From an uncultured Selenomonadales bacterium (GTDB taxonomy: Bacteria > Bacillota > Negativicutes > Acidaminococcales > Acidaminococcaceae): 45,567 bases of DNA. Below are positions 16,679-24,839 of the stretch, piece after piece (within the stretch, counting starts at the first letter, position 1; every line of letters begins with the position of its first letter). The DNA lies in assembly GCA_900316935.1 (NCBI GenBank), contig ONEW01000017.1:1-45567 (forward strand), given 5' to 3'. The translations under genes were made by a program, and so were the position numbers. A model generated the notes under the pieces. The model worked only from the letters and a program-made list of their open reading frames with translations, was not told the origin of the DNA and did not search any database.

Positions 16679-17602
16679 ATGAACCGGCTTCAAAAAGCGA
16701 TTGCAAGGGCACACCGCAATGACCGGACGGCTAAAGTCCTCATTACGGCCTGCGGCGTCGGCATGGCGCTGGTGCCTATCCTGATTGGTCTGTTCCTGTT
16801 CTACCGGGGTACCGATACCTTCACGCTGTTCCATCATTCGCTGGCAGAATTCCTCTTTTCCGGCGTATGGAGCCCCAGTGATACGGCGGAAGGCGGCGGC
16901 AAGGTCGGGGCGGCCATGTTCATCACGGGTTCCCTGGCGGTCTGTCTGCTTTCCCTGGTGCTGACCCTTCCGTTCAGCATGGCGGCAGCCATCTTCATGA
17001 CGGAGATTGCCACACCGCAGGCACGCCGCCTGCTGCAGCCGGCCATCGAGCTGTTTACGGGCATACCGTCCGTCGTTTACGGCTTCGTCGGCCTGACCGT
17101 GCTGATCCCTTTCCTGAAATCAATCTTTCCCATGCCGTTCAGCTTCTCGCTGCTGGCAGCAGGCATCGTATTGGCCATCATGATTTTCCCGACCATTACG
17201 ACCATGTCCGCCGATGCCTTGGCGTCCGTTCCCAAGTCCTGGCGGGAGGCTTCCTACGGCTTGGGCGCCACGCGTTGGGAAACGATTGCCCACGTCGTCA
17301 TTCCGGCCGCCAAAGGCGGAATCGCGACAGGCATCATCCTGGGCCTGGCCCGTGCCATGGGCGAAGCCCTGGCCGTCGCCATGGTCATCGGGCAGATGAA
17401 GGTGTTCCCGAAATCGCTCTTCCTGCCGGCGAGCACGCTGACGACCGCCATTTCCGCCGATATGGGCGGCGCCATGGAAGGCGGCGAATACAATGCCGGG
17501 CTGTGGACGATGGCCCTGCTCCTGTTCCTGTTGTCCTTCGCCTTCATCTTCCTCATCCACTACATCAATGATCTGGCTACGCTGAAAGGGGAGAGAAAGT
17601 AA
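16679..17602 (+). CDS. pstC: Phosphate ABC transporter permease PstC
   Basis: Inner-membrane permease subunit of 307 residues with about six hydrophobic helices (first near ITACGVGMALVPILIGLFLFY). The EAA loop that contacts the ATPase reads EASYGLGATRWETIAHVVIPAAKGGI, near residues 190-215. The conserved PstC motif LFTGIPSVVYGFVGLTVLIP is present. AAAAGGAG precedes ATG 16679. Its stop overlaps the pstA start (TAATG), so translation is coupled. It pairs with PstA to form the phosphate channel. Confidence 0.95.
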   Translation: MNRLQKAIARAHRNDRTAKVLITACGVGMALVPILIGLFLFYRGTDTFTLFHHSLAEFLFSGVWSPSDTAEGGGKVGAAMFITGSLAVCLLSLVLTLPFSMAAAIFMTEIATPQARRLLQPAIELFTGIPSVVYGFVGLTVLIPFLKSIFPMPFSFSLLAAGIVLAIMIFPTITTMSADALASVPKSWREASYGLGATRWETIAHVVIPAAKGGIATGIILGLARAMGEALAVAMVIGQMKVFPKSLFLPASTLTTAISADMGGAMEGGEYNAGLWTMALLLFLLSFAFIFLIHYINDLATLKGERK

Positions 17603-18483
17603 TGAATGATTCCCATTTTGCAGCAAAAAAGCGGGCCGATAACATCATGACGGTGTTCTTCCGCTTCGGCGCCTGGTCCGCCGTCATCCTGCTAATCGCC
17701 TTCGTCGGCTATGTCATGGGCGAAGGCTGCCGCTACCTGACGGCGGATATGCTCTCCTTTACGGAAAAAGGCCTGGGCAACCAGTTCTTCAACACGTTAT
17801 ACCTGGTTTTCCTGTCCCTGGTCTTCAGTGCTATCGGCGGCATTCCGGCCGGCGTCTATCTGGCGGAATACGCCCGCAAGGGGCACCTGGTCAAATGGGT
17901 ACGTATGGCCGTTGAAACCTTGTCCTCCCTGCCGTCCATCGTCGTCGGCCTCTTCGGGTACCTGGTCTTCATCGTCATGACCCATTCCGAATGGAACATG
18001 CTGGCCGGCGCGCTGACCGTCTCCATCCTTATGCTGCCCCTCCTGACGTCGGTCACGGAAGATGCCCTGCGCACCCTGCCGGAAAGTTACCGCCTGAGCA
18101 GCTATGGCCTGGGGGCCTCGCAATGGCAGACCGTGCTGCACGTGCTGCTGCCTGCCGCGTTTCCCCGCATCATGACGGGCCTCATTATGGCGGCCGGCCG
18201 TGGATTCGGCGAAGCGGCGGCCCTTATGTTTACGGCCGGTATGTCGACGGACATCCGCTGGGATGATTGGAATTTGGGCTCCCCGTCCTGTCCACTGAAC
18301 CCGCTGCGCCCTTCCGAAACGTTGACCCTGCACATCTGGGCCCTGCGCACGGAAGCGCTGGAAGTAAACGCGAACGAACAGGCGGCTGCCTGCTCCGCCA
18401 TTCTGATGATACTCGTTGTATCGTTCAGTCTGATTGCCCGTTATATGAGTTACCGAATCGATAAGAAAATGGGAGGCAATTAA
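17602..18483 (+). CDS. pstA: Phosphate ABC transporter permease PstA
   Basis: Second permease subunit, 293 residues, six predicted membrane helices. Family marks are [19 protein letters not shown] and the EAA loop [30 protein letters not shown]. The C-terminal [14 protein letters not shown] is cytoplasmic. It starts on the last base of the pstC stop codon. An insertion-like, more polar segment ([20 protein letters not shown]) precedes the last helix; this is common in PstA. Confidence 0.95.
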   Translation: MNDSHFAAKKRADNIMTVFFRFGAWSAVILLIAFVGYVMGEGCRYLTADMLSFTEKGLGNQFFNTLYLVFLSLVFSAIGGIPAGVYLAEYARKGHLVKWVRMAVETLSSLPSIVVGLFGYLVFIVMTHSEWNMLAGALTVSILMLPLLTSVTEDALRTLPESYRLSSYGLGASQWQTVLHVLLPAAFPRIMTGLIMAAGRGFGEAAALMFTAGMSTDIRWDDWNLGSPSCPLNPLRPSETLTLHIWALRTEALEVNANEQAAACSAILMILVVSFSLIARYMSYRIDKKMGGN

Positions 18484-18488
18484 TCATT

Positions 18489-19331
18489 ATGGCCCTTACT
18501 ACGACTACCTACGGGTATACCAAAGAGCGCAGCGGCGAAGCCAGGCCGGTTTCTCCCGATATTGCTGCCGTGGAACCCGGGTCCCTTACTTTTGAAATCA
18601 ACCATATGGATTTGTTCTACGGCGACCATCACGCCCTGAAGGATGTCTCCATGGATATCCGCACCCATGAAATCACGGCACTGATAGGGCCGTCGGGCTG
18701 CGGCAAGTCGACGTTCCTGAAATCCTTGAACCGCAGGAACGACCTGGTGGAAAACTGCCGCATCACCGGTGACATCCGGTTCGAAGGCAAAGACATCTTC
18801 CGGGAAGTGGACCTGCTGGCCCTGCGCACGCGGGTAGGCATGGTTTTCCAGCAGCCGACGCCGTTCCCGAAGAGCATCTTTGAAAACGTGGCCTACGGGC
18901 CCCGTCTGCAGGGTATTTCCCATAAAGGCGAACTCGCCGGCATCGTGGAGCAGAGCCTGCGCCAGGCGGCCTGCTGGGACGAAATGAAGGACCGCCTCAA
19001 CCAGAGCGCCCTGGGCCTGTCCGGCGGCCAGCAACAGCGCTTGTGCATCGCCCGCACGCTGGCGGCCCGTCCGTCCGTCATCCTGATGGACGAACCGACG
19101 TCCGCCCTGGACCCTATTTCCACGCAGAAGATTGAGGATCTGGCACTGGAGCTGAAGGAAAAATATACAATCATCATCGTGACGCACAATATGCAGCAGG
19201 CCAAACGTATTTCCGATAAGACGGCATTCTTCCTGCTGGGGGAATTGATAGAGTTTGACGATACTGTCAAGATGTTCACTGATCCGTCAAATCCGAAGAC
19301 GGAAGAATACATTACGGGCCGGTTCGGCTGA
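18489..19331 (+). CDS. pstB: Phosphate ABC transporter ATP-binding protein
   Basis: ATPase subunit of 280 residues. Walker A is GPSGCGKST, the Q-loop lies in [19 protein letters not shown], the signature is LSGGQQQR, Walker B is [13 protein letters not shown] and the switch His lies in [28 protein letters not shown] is diagnostic for PstB among ABC ATPases. An N-terminal extension of about 35 residues precedes the ABC core. GGGAGG (18470-18475) lies 13 bases before the ATG, which is slightly long. It powers phosphate uptake by PstCA and also signals phosphate status through PhoU. Confidence 0.95.
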   Translation: MALTTTTYGYTKERSGEARPVSPDIAAVEPGSLTFEINHMDLFYGDHHALKDVSMDIRTHEITALIGPSGCGKSTFLKSLNRRNDLVENCRITGDIRFEGKDIFREVDLLALRTRVGMVFQQPTPFPKSIFENVAYGPRLQGISHKGELAGIVEQSLRQAACWDEMKDRLNQSALGLSGGQQQRLCIARTLAARPSVILMDEPTSALDPISTQKIEDLALELKEKYTIIIVTHNMQQAKRISDKTAFFLLGELIEFDDTVKMFTDPSNPKTEEYITGRFG

Positions 19332-19344
19332 GGAGGAACATTCC

Positions 19345-19992
19345 ATGTTAGAGAACTACGAGAAAGCCATGGGCGAGCTGCACGACCGCATGTCTCTTTT
19401 GAGCATGAAACTCGAAAAGGCCATGGAGGATACCTGGTACGCCCTCGAGAACAAGGATCTGGTGCTGGCGGACAAGGTCTACCGCGGCGACCAGGCCATT
19501 AACGACCTGGTGCGCGAATGCATGCAGAAGGACCTGTCCATCAGCATGCTCCATGACCCGGTGGCCCGGGACTGGCGCTATCTGATGGCGACCATGAAGA
19601 TCCTTTCCGATATAGAGCGTATCGGCGACCACTGCGCCGATATCTGCCATTATCTGATCCGCATGGAAAATCTGCACCACGGCCTGCCCCTGCTGCCCGG
19701 CCTGAAGGAGATGTACGGCGTCATGTCGTCCATGGTCAGTGACGTACTGACTTTCTACAATAGTCAGGAAAAGACCGATGTGGAGCTGATGAAGGACAAG
19801 GACGACATCGTTGACCTGGCCTTCGACAGCCTGATGGAGGAAATCAGCAGGCAGATTGCCGAACACCCTGAATACGCCCGCGACTATATGTCCTATGTCT
19901 TGATTGTGAAGTATGTGGAACGCATGGCTGACCACGCCAGCAATATCGCGGACTGCATCATCTACCGTGATACGAGCCGCATCATTGTCTGA
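19345..19992 (+). CDS. phoU: Phosphate signalling and transport regulator PhoU
   Basis: Cytoplasmic protein of 215 residues made of two three-helix bundles. The repeated metal-binding motif E-R-I-G-D-H (SDIERIGDHCADI) and its second copy E-R-M-A-D-H (KYVERMADHASNIAD) are both present. PhoU links PstB activity to PhoR and keeps the Pho response off when phosphate is plentiful. AGGAGG (19331-19336) and an 8-base gap select ATG 19345; an in-frame codon at 19255 lies inside pstB. It is the last gene of the operon. A short GC stem (19993-19998 with 20004-20009) follows its stop. Confidence 0.95.
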   Translation: MLENYEKAMGELHDRMSLLSMKLEKAMEDTWYALENKDLVLADKVYRGDQAINDLVRECMQKDLSISMLHDPVARDWRYLMATMKILSDIERIGDHCADICHYLIRMENLHHGLPLLPGLKEMYGVMSSMVSDVLTFYNSQEKTDVELMKDKDDIVDLAFDSLMEEISRQIAEHPEYARDYMSYVLIVKYVERMADHASNIADCIIYRDTSRIIV

Positions 19993-20066
19993 CGGGCGGA
20001 CATCGCCCGGCGTTTTCTGACGCGCCCCCTCCGGGCTCACCGAGCCTGATCTGTTTCCATAGCAAA

Positions 20067-20095
20067 TTGTGTTTTGCATTGCTTTCCGTTATAAT
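20067..20095 (+). promoter_or_regulatory. Promoter of the rubredoxin-fusion gene
   Basis: TTGTGT (20067-20072), 17-base spacer, perfect TATAAT (20090-20095). The transcript would begin near 20102. Confidence 0.65.
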
Positions 20096-20168
20096 GAAGA
20101 AGAACGGAATTCCCCTCGCAGGGAGCGGCAAGGCCTTTGCCGCGGTTCCGTCCTTCTTTCTTTTTTTT
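20096..20168 (+). terminator. Branched hairpin with T-run in the rubredoxin leader (possible attenuator)
   Basis: ACGGAA (20104-20109) pairs with TTCCGT (20146-20151). A further GAAGAAG/CTTCTTT pairing outside it would reach back to 20096. Inside are two small hairpins, TCCC/GGGA near 20111-20124 and CGGCAA/TTGCCG near 20126-20142. A long T run ends at 20168, 28 bases before the gene start. Because it lies after a good promoter, it could be a regulated leader terminator. It could equally be the terminator of the pst-phoU operon. Confidence 0.55.
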
Positions 20169-20195
20169 ATTTCATTTCATTACGGGAGGAACAAG

Positions 20196-20837
20196 ATGGA
20201 TACAAGCGCCCTGTTCAAAATTTCCTACGGTCTGTTCGTACTGACGGCGAAGGGAAAAGACGGCCGGAAAAGCGGCTGCATCATCAATACGGCCATGCAG
20301 GTGACGAGCAATCCGGTCCGGATCTGCTTCACGGTCAATAAGGCCAACTTTACGCATGACCTCGTGCTGGAAAGCGGCCGGTTCACGTTGTCTGTGTTGT
20401 CGGAAAAGGCGTCCTTTGCGACGTTCCAACGGTTCGGGTTCCAGTCAGGACGGGATGTGGACAAGTTTGCCGGGTTCGAAGACGGCTTCCAGTGTGGTGC
20501 CAACGGCCTGCCGTATATCACGGCCGGCACGAACGCCTGGCTTTCCGGCGAAGTGGTGCAGCACTTCGATGTGGGGACCCACCGCCTGTTTGTGGCTGAC
20601 GTGACGGATATGGCCGTGCTGGATGACAAGACGCCGTCCGCCACCTACACATACTATCAGGAACATATCAAACCGAAGCCGCAGGCTGCGCCGAAGCCCG
20701 GCGCCAAAACGAAGACCGTCTGGCGCTGCCGTATCTGCGGGTATATTTACGAGGGGGAAACGCTGCCCCCTGATTTCGTCTGCCCCATCTGCAAGCACGG
20801 CGCTTCCGATTTCGAAAAGGTTGAAGTGGAAATCTGA
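20196..20837 (+). CDS. hrb: High-molecular-weight rubredoxin (flavin reductase-rubredoxin fusion)
   Basis: Two-domain electron carrier of 213 residues. Residues 1-150 form a flavin-reductase-like FMN domain (LFKISYGLFVLTAKGKDGRKSGCIINTAMQVTSNP). After a Pro/Lys linker comes a rubredoxin domain of about 40 residues with CRICG and CPICKHG, whose four Cys bind one iron. This architecture is that of Hrb from Moorella, which passes electrons from NADH to the oxygen- and NO-reducing flavodiiron protein FprA; no fprA gene is in the window. GGGAGGA (20184-20190) selects ATG 20196. The rubredoxin part is shorter between its Cys pairs than classical rubredoxin, as in other Hrb/rubrerythrin-type domains. 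Confidence 0.92.
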   Translation: MDTSALFKISYGLFVLTAKGKDGRKSGCIINTAMQVTSNPVRICFTVNKANFTHDLVLESGRFTLSVLSEKASFATFQRFGFQSGRDVDKFAGFEDGFQCGANGLPYITAGTNAWLSGEVVQHFDVGTHRLFVADVTDMAVLDDKTPSATYTYYQEHIKPKPQAAPKPGAKTKTVWRCRICGYIYEGETLPPDFVCPICKHGASDFEKVEVEI

Positions 20838-20859
20838 ACGCCAGGCAAAGCGGAGATGT

Positions 20860-20914
20860 AAAAGGTCCGCCTTTCCTGCCCCTGTGAACAGGGGAGGAGA
20901 GGCGGACCTTTTTG
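20860..20914. terminator. Bidirectional terminator between hrb and the TonB receptor gene
   Basis: A 13-bp stem (20860-20872 with 20900-20912) around an inner CCCCTG/CAGGGG hairpin. T runs occur on both strands, and it serves two converging genes. Confidence 0.85.
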
Positions 20915-20923
20915 TTCAGGAAA

Positions 20924-22921
20924 TCAGTAGGTGTATTCAAACCCGAAGAGGGCCGTGCGGCCCCAGGCCGGGACACCGCCGATTTCACGGCTGCCGAGGG
21001 TCTCATAGGATTCGTTCAGCAGATTGCGCAGTTTCACATAGCTGCTCCAATGTTTGTTGAACTTGTAGTTCACGTTGGCATCGAGGACATAGTAGTTGCC
21101 GGAGAAGTAGTTATCGTCGCGGCCGATTCCTGCCGTGAAGAGCAGGCTGTTCGTCCAGCGGCTGTCCTTGTATTTCGCCATGGCCTTGAACTGGTGCGGC
21201 GCCACCTCGTCCGTGTAGAAGCGGTCGATGCCTGCGCCGTAGTCCGTTTCGAGGTGTGTGTAGGCGTAGGACGCGTTCATGCTGTATTTAGGGCTGAAAC
21301 GGTGGGCGAAGGCCAGCTGCAGGCCCTGCTTGTTCTGACTGTCGAAGTTCTTCGCCGTCAGCCTGCCATCGCTCCGGTCATAGTACCAGTTGATCGGGTT
21401 GTTGATATGGGACACAAAGCCCGACAGGCTCCAGTCCGTGTTTTCCGATACCTTATAACGCAGGCCGCCGTTCCAGTTGAACCCTTCTTCCGGCTCCAGG
21501 TCCGGATTGCCTTTGATGCCGTGGATGCGGCCGAGGGTTGCGGAGTCGTTGTTGTAATACATCTCGTCCAGGGTCGGCGTATCGTAAATGCGCTGTACGG
21601 ACCCGAAGAGGGTCAGTTTGTCGTCCGGGCGGTATTCCAGCGAGCCGCTGTACACGTATTCGTTGTCGAACTTCGTGTTATGATTCAACAGCGAAGTGCC
21701 GATCATGGTGAGCTTGCCGAAGCGGCGCTGCGTCGTTACGTAGGCCGACAGGTTGGAGACGCCTTCGTCGTAGTTTTTGCCGAAGTTTTCCCCGTCGAGG
21801 ACGTTTTGCTCGTTTTCCACGGTCGTGTGACGCCATGTGGCGCCGGCTGTCACCAGGGTATCCTTCCGGACCTGCCAGCTGTCCTGCCAGTCGATTCCAT
21901 TGGTCTTGGTTTTCCAGCGGCTGTAGGAAGGCAGGGTGTCCTGGTCTTCGTATCCTTCCGGGTAATAGGTGTCGCCCTGGTTATACATATGGTACAGGGA
22001 AACCGTGCCTTTCAGGGGCTGGTTGTCTTTGTAATGATAGGTCAGGGACAGGTTGTTGGCCAGTTTTTCGTAAGCGTACTTGTGATCGCTGGTGTCCCAC
22101 CAACCCCGCGACAGCCACAGGCCGCGGTCGTTGCTGAAGTGGCCGTAGGTCAGGGTCAGGGCCTGGGACGGCGTGAACTGCCGGTCGAAGCGGTAGTACA
22201 TTTCGCGGCGGTTGACGGAGGAGTTGGGCATAGTCTCTTTGTCGCCGCCGACAGACTTGTAATGCAGGGCATCGATGTTGTCGCGGCCGCCCGTGCCGAA
22301 CCAGCTCCAGCCGTCAGCGCTGCCTTCGAGGGTGGCTTCCCAGCGCCAGGCCTTGTAAGGTCCGCGGGCGCCTTCGAACTGGAACTTGTGTTCCCGCCCT
22401 TTTTTCGTGACGATGTTGATGGTACCGCCGGGGGCGTCGTAGTTCATATAGTTTCCCGTGGTGTAACCAGGGACGATTTCGATGCGTTCTATCGCGTTGA
22501 CGGGAGGTGCCGCGTCAAGGTCAAAGGTGGCCCGGCCGTTGGGCAGGCCGCTTTCCAGGTTCTGGCGCCGGCCGTCAATGAAGAAGGCTACGCGGTCGTC
22601 CCCGTTGATGCGGACAATCTGCTGCGACGTGTTGACGGAACCAGCCGTCACTGTTACGCCCGGGGCGTAGTCCAGGGCTTCGGCCACACTGCCGTAATGG
22701 TTGTCATGGATCTCTTCCGCCGTAATCACGGTCAGGGCGGCCGTAACGGGCGTGCCGTCGGCCAAGGTGGTACTGGTGAAGGCGGATACCTTGTCCGGCT
22801 TGGTTGCCGGGGCCTTTTGGGCGGCGTCTTTGCCAGGAGCGGCGCAAACCGTGCCCGTCAGGGACAGCAGGGCCAGGGCCGTCAGGACCGCCGCCGTGTG
22901 CTTCTGCGTTTTCGTATGCAT
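20924..22921 (-). CDS. TonB-dependent outer-membrane receptor
   Basis: Outer-membrane active-transport receptor of 665 residues. A signal peptide (ALALLSLTGTVCAA) precedes a possible TonB-box region (DKVSAFTSTTL). The plug domain (about 60-175) has TAEEIHDNHYGSVAEALDYAPGV and YDAPGGTINIVTKKG. The rest is a 22-strand-type beta-barrel rich in alternating aromatic residues, ending in FGFEYTY with the C-terminal aromatic residue needed for barrel insertion. The family imports iron chelates, cobalamin or other large ligands; the ligand is not readable here. ATG 22921 is preferred to 22927 because GGGAG lies 6 bases before it. It is solitary, with no ABC importer, tonB or exbBD nearby. Its presence shows that the host has an outer membrane. 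Confidence 0.93.
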   Translation of the reverse strand: MHTKTQKHTAAVLTALALLSLTGTVCAAPGKDAAQKAPATKPDKVSAFTSTTLADGTPVTAALTVITAEEIHDNHYGSVAEALDYAPGVTVTAGSVNTSQQIVRINGDDRVAFFIDGRRQNLESGLPNGRATFDLDAAPPVNAIERIEIVPGYTTGNYMNYDAPGGTINIVTKKGREHKFQFEGARGPYKAWRWEATLEGSADGWSWFGTGGRDNIDALHYKSVGGDKETMPNSSVNRREMYYRFDRQFTPSQALTLTYGHFSNDRGLWLSRGWWDTSDHKYAYEKLANNLSLTYHYKDNQPLKGTVSLYHMYNQGDTYYPEGYEDQDTLPSYSRWKTKTNGIDWQDSWQVRKDTLVTAGATWRHTTVENEQNVLDGENFGKNYDEGVSNLSAYVTTQRRFGKLTMIGTSLLNHNTKFDNEYVYSGSLEYRPDDKLTLFGSVQRIYDTPTLDEMYYNNDSATLGRIHGIKGNPDLEPEEGFNWNGGLRYKVSENTDWSLSGFVSHINNPINWYYDRSDGRLTAKNFDSQNKQGLQLAFAHRFSPKYSMNASYAYTHLETDYGAGIDRFYTDEVAPHQFKAMAKYKDSRWTNSLLFTAGIGRDDNYFSGNYYVLDANVNYKFNKHWSSYVKLRNLLNESYETLGSREIGGVPAWGRTALFGFEYTY

Positions 22922-22991
22922 GTTCATCTCTCCCTACTTGCCGTATCGCTGGGATTTTAGTCTCGGATGATGGTGTTCCATATCTTCCTCT

Positions 22992-23020
22992 ATTATACAT
23001 GGCGGCATGGCGAATTTCCA
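22992..23020 (-). promoter_or_regulatory. Promoter of the TonB receptor gene
   Basis: Minus strand: TGGAAA (23020-23015), 17-base spacer, perfect TATAAT (22997-22992), about 70 bases before the start. I see no convincing Fur box. Confidence 0.55.
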
Positions 23021-23053
23021 TCCGGAAGGGGCGGCGGGGCAGGAAATTAAGAA

Positions 23054-23135
23054 TGGACAGATTCTGTAAAGTGTTATAAAATTTGAATATCTATAGGCTC
23101 CCGACCGTAACCGTAATAGAAAGAAAAGGGAGCCT
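23054..23135 (+). promoter_or_regulatory. Promoter and leader hairpin of nhaC
   Basis: TGGACA (23054-23059), 15-base spacer, TATAAA (23075-23080) with extended-10 TG. The leader contains AGGCTCCC (23096-23103), which can pair with GGGAGCCT (23128-23135). There is no T run, so it is not a standard terminator. Confidence 0.45.
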
Positions 23136-23191
23136 TTGGAGCATGCGCCCGGAACAATCGGGCAATCAAAGAAGAAAAGGGAGAGGTCTGT

Positions 23192-24802
23192 ATGTTGCAA
23201 AAAGGGGAGCCGAAAGCGTTGACGGCTGTTTCCCTCGCGGCAGTGGCGCTGGTCCTGGCCGGTCTCGCTGTGGCTGTCGTTCATTTCCACATGCCGGTAA
23301 AGGAAACCTATTGGGCGCTGACACCGCCCGTCATCGCCATTGCCCTGGCACTGATCACGAAAGAGGTTTACAGTTCCCTGTTCCTGGGAATTTTAACGGG
23401 GGCTTTCCTGAACGCGGGGTTCGACCTGGTCGGTACCCTGAACCAGGTGTTCACGGGGGGCATCATCAAGGTGCTGGCCGATAAATGGAACGTGGGCATC
23501 CTCATTTTCCTCGTCATCCTGGGCATGATGGTCCAGCTCATGAACCGCGCCGGCGGGTCGGCAGCCTTCGGCCGCTGGGCTTCGAGCCATATCACGACGC
23601 GCAAAGGGGCGCAGCTTGCCACCATGGTGCTGGGCTGCCTCATCTTCATCGACGATTACTTCAACTGCCTGACCGTAGGCAGCGTCATGCGTCCCGTCAC
23701 GGACAAGCACATGGTCAGCCGTGCCAAGCTGGCCTATCTGATTGACTCCACGGCAGCGCCGATCTGCATCATCGCTCCGATTTCTTCGTGGGCAGCGGCC
23801 GTCTCGGGCTTCGTCAAAGGGGAAAACGGCATCAACCTGTTTGTGCAGGCCATTCCGTTCAACTTTTACGCCCTCCTGACAATCGGTATGATGATCCTCC
23901 TCATCACGCTCAACGTCGATTACGGGCCCATGGCCCTGCATGAACGGAACGCCGTGAAGGGCGACCTGTTCACGACGGGCATCACGAAAGAGGCACAGGC
24001 AGATGCCTCCCAAACGGAGGAAACGCGCGGCCAGGTCATCGACATGCTGCTGCCTATCGTGGCGCTCATCATCTGCTGCGTCATCGGCATGATCTATACA
24101 GGCGGTTACTTCGAAGGCACAGGCTTCGTCGAATCCTTCGCCAACAGCGACGCTTCCGTCGGCCTGGTCCTGGGTTCTTCCGTGGCCCTGCTGATTACGG
24201 TCGTGTTCTACCTGGTCCGTCAGGTCCTGCCGTTTGCTTCGTGCATGGAATGCCTGCCGGAAGGATTTAAACAGATGGTTCCGGCCATGCTGATCCTGTC
24301 CTTCGCCTGGTCCTTGAAGGCTATGACGGACGGCCTCGGTGCTGCGAAGTTCGTTGCCGGTGTTGTCGCCAATTCGGCCGGCAGCTTCATGAACTTCCTG
24401 CCCTGCATCATCTTCCTCATCGCCATCGGCCTGGCCTTCGCCACGGGTACCTCGTGGGGCACCTTCGGCATCCTCATCCCCATCGTCGTGAGCTGCTTCC
24501 AGGGTTCGGACCATACCATGATGATCATCTCCATTTCGGCCTGCATGGCCGGCGCTGTCTGCGGCGATCATTGCTCGCCCATTTCCGATACGACGATCAT
24601 GTCGTCGGCCGGAGCCCAGTGCGTCCATCTGAACCACGTGATGACGCAGCTGCCGTACGCCTTGACGGTGGCCGCTGTATCCTTCTTCACGTTCCTCGTG
24701 GCGGGCTTTTCCAAGAGTGCCCCCGTTTCCCTTTGCTTCGGCATCGTCCTGCTGTGCCTCGTGCTGATGGCCATGCTGCGGCGCCAGCGCAGGATGATTT
24801 GA
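23192..24802 (+). CDS. nhaC: Na+/H+ antiporter, NhaC family
   Basis: Inner-membrane protein of 536 residues with about 11-12 hydrophobic helices, in the NhaC/ion-transporter superfamily. Family marks include LGCLIFIDDYFNCLTVGSVM, STAAPICIIAPISSWAAAVSG, FATGTSWGTFGILIPIV and AVCGDHCSPISDTTIMSSAGA; the acidic and Asp/His residues in these lie in the ion path. NhaC exchanges sodium for protons, or in related members organic anions such as malate/lactate, so the exact substrate is not certain. GGGAGAGG precedes the ATG. The HerA-like ATPase gene starts 37 bases after its stop, so they probably share a transcript. Confidence 0.9.
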   Translation: MLQKGEPKALTAVSLAAVALVLAGLAVAVVHFHMPVKETYWALTPPVIAIALALITKEVYSSLFLGILTGAFLNAGFDLVGTLNQVFTGGIIKVLADKWNVGILIFLVILGMMVQLMNRAGGSAAFGRWASSHITTRKGAQLATMVLGCLIFIDDYFNCLTVGSVMRPVTDKHMVSRAKLAYLIDSTAAPICIIAPISSWAAAVSGFVKGENGINLFVQAIPFNFYALLTIGMMILLITLNVDYGPMALHERNAVKGDLFTTGITKEAQADASQTEETRGQVIDMLLPIVALIICCVIGMIYTGGYFEGTGFVESFANSDASVGLVLGSSVALLITVVFYLVRQVLPFASCMECLPEGFKQMVPAMLILSFAWSLKAMTDGLGAAKFVAGVVANSAGSFMNFLPCIIFLIAIGLAFATGTSWGTFGILIPIVVSCFQGSDHTMMIISISACMAGAVCGDHCSPISDTTIMSSAGAQCVHLNHVMTQLPYALTVAAVSFFTFLVAGFSKSAPVSLCFGIVLLCLVLMAMLRRQRRMI

Positions 24803-24839
24803 ATTGCGCAGATGTAGAGTACACAAAGGAGACAAAATT

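Noticed and set aside
20912..22960. 682-codon plus-strand frame opposite the TonB receptor
   Set aside because: The receptor on the other strand has signal peptide, plug, barrel and terminal aromatic residue; the plus frame shows none of a protein's features.
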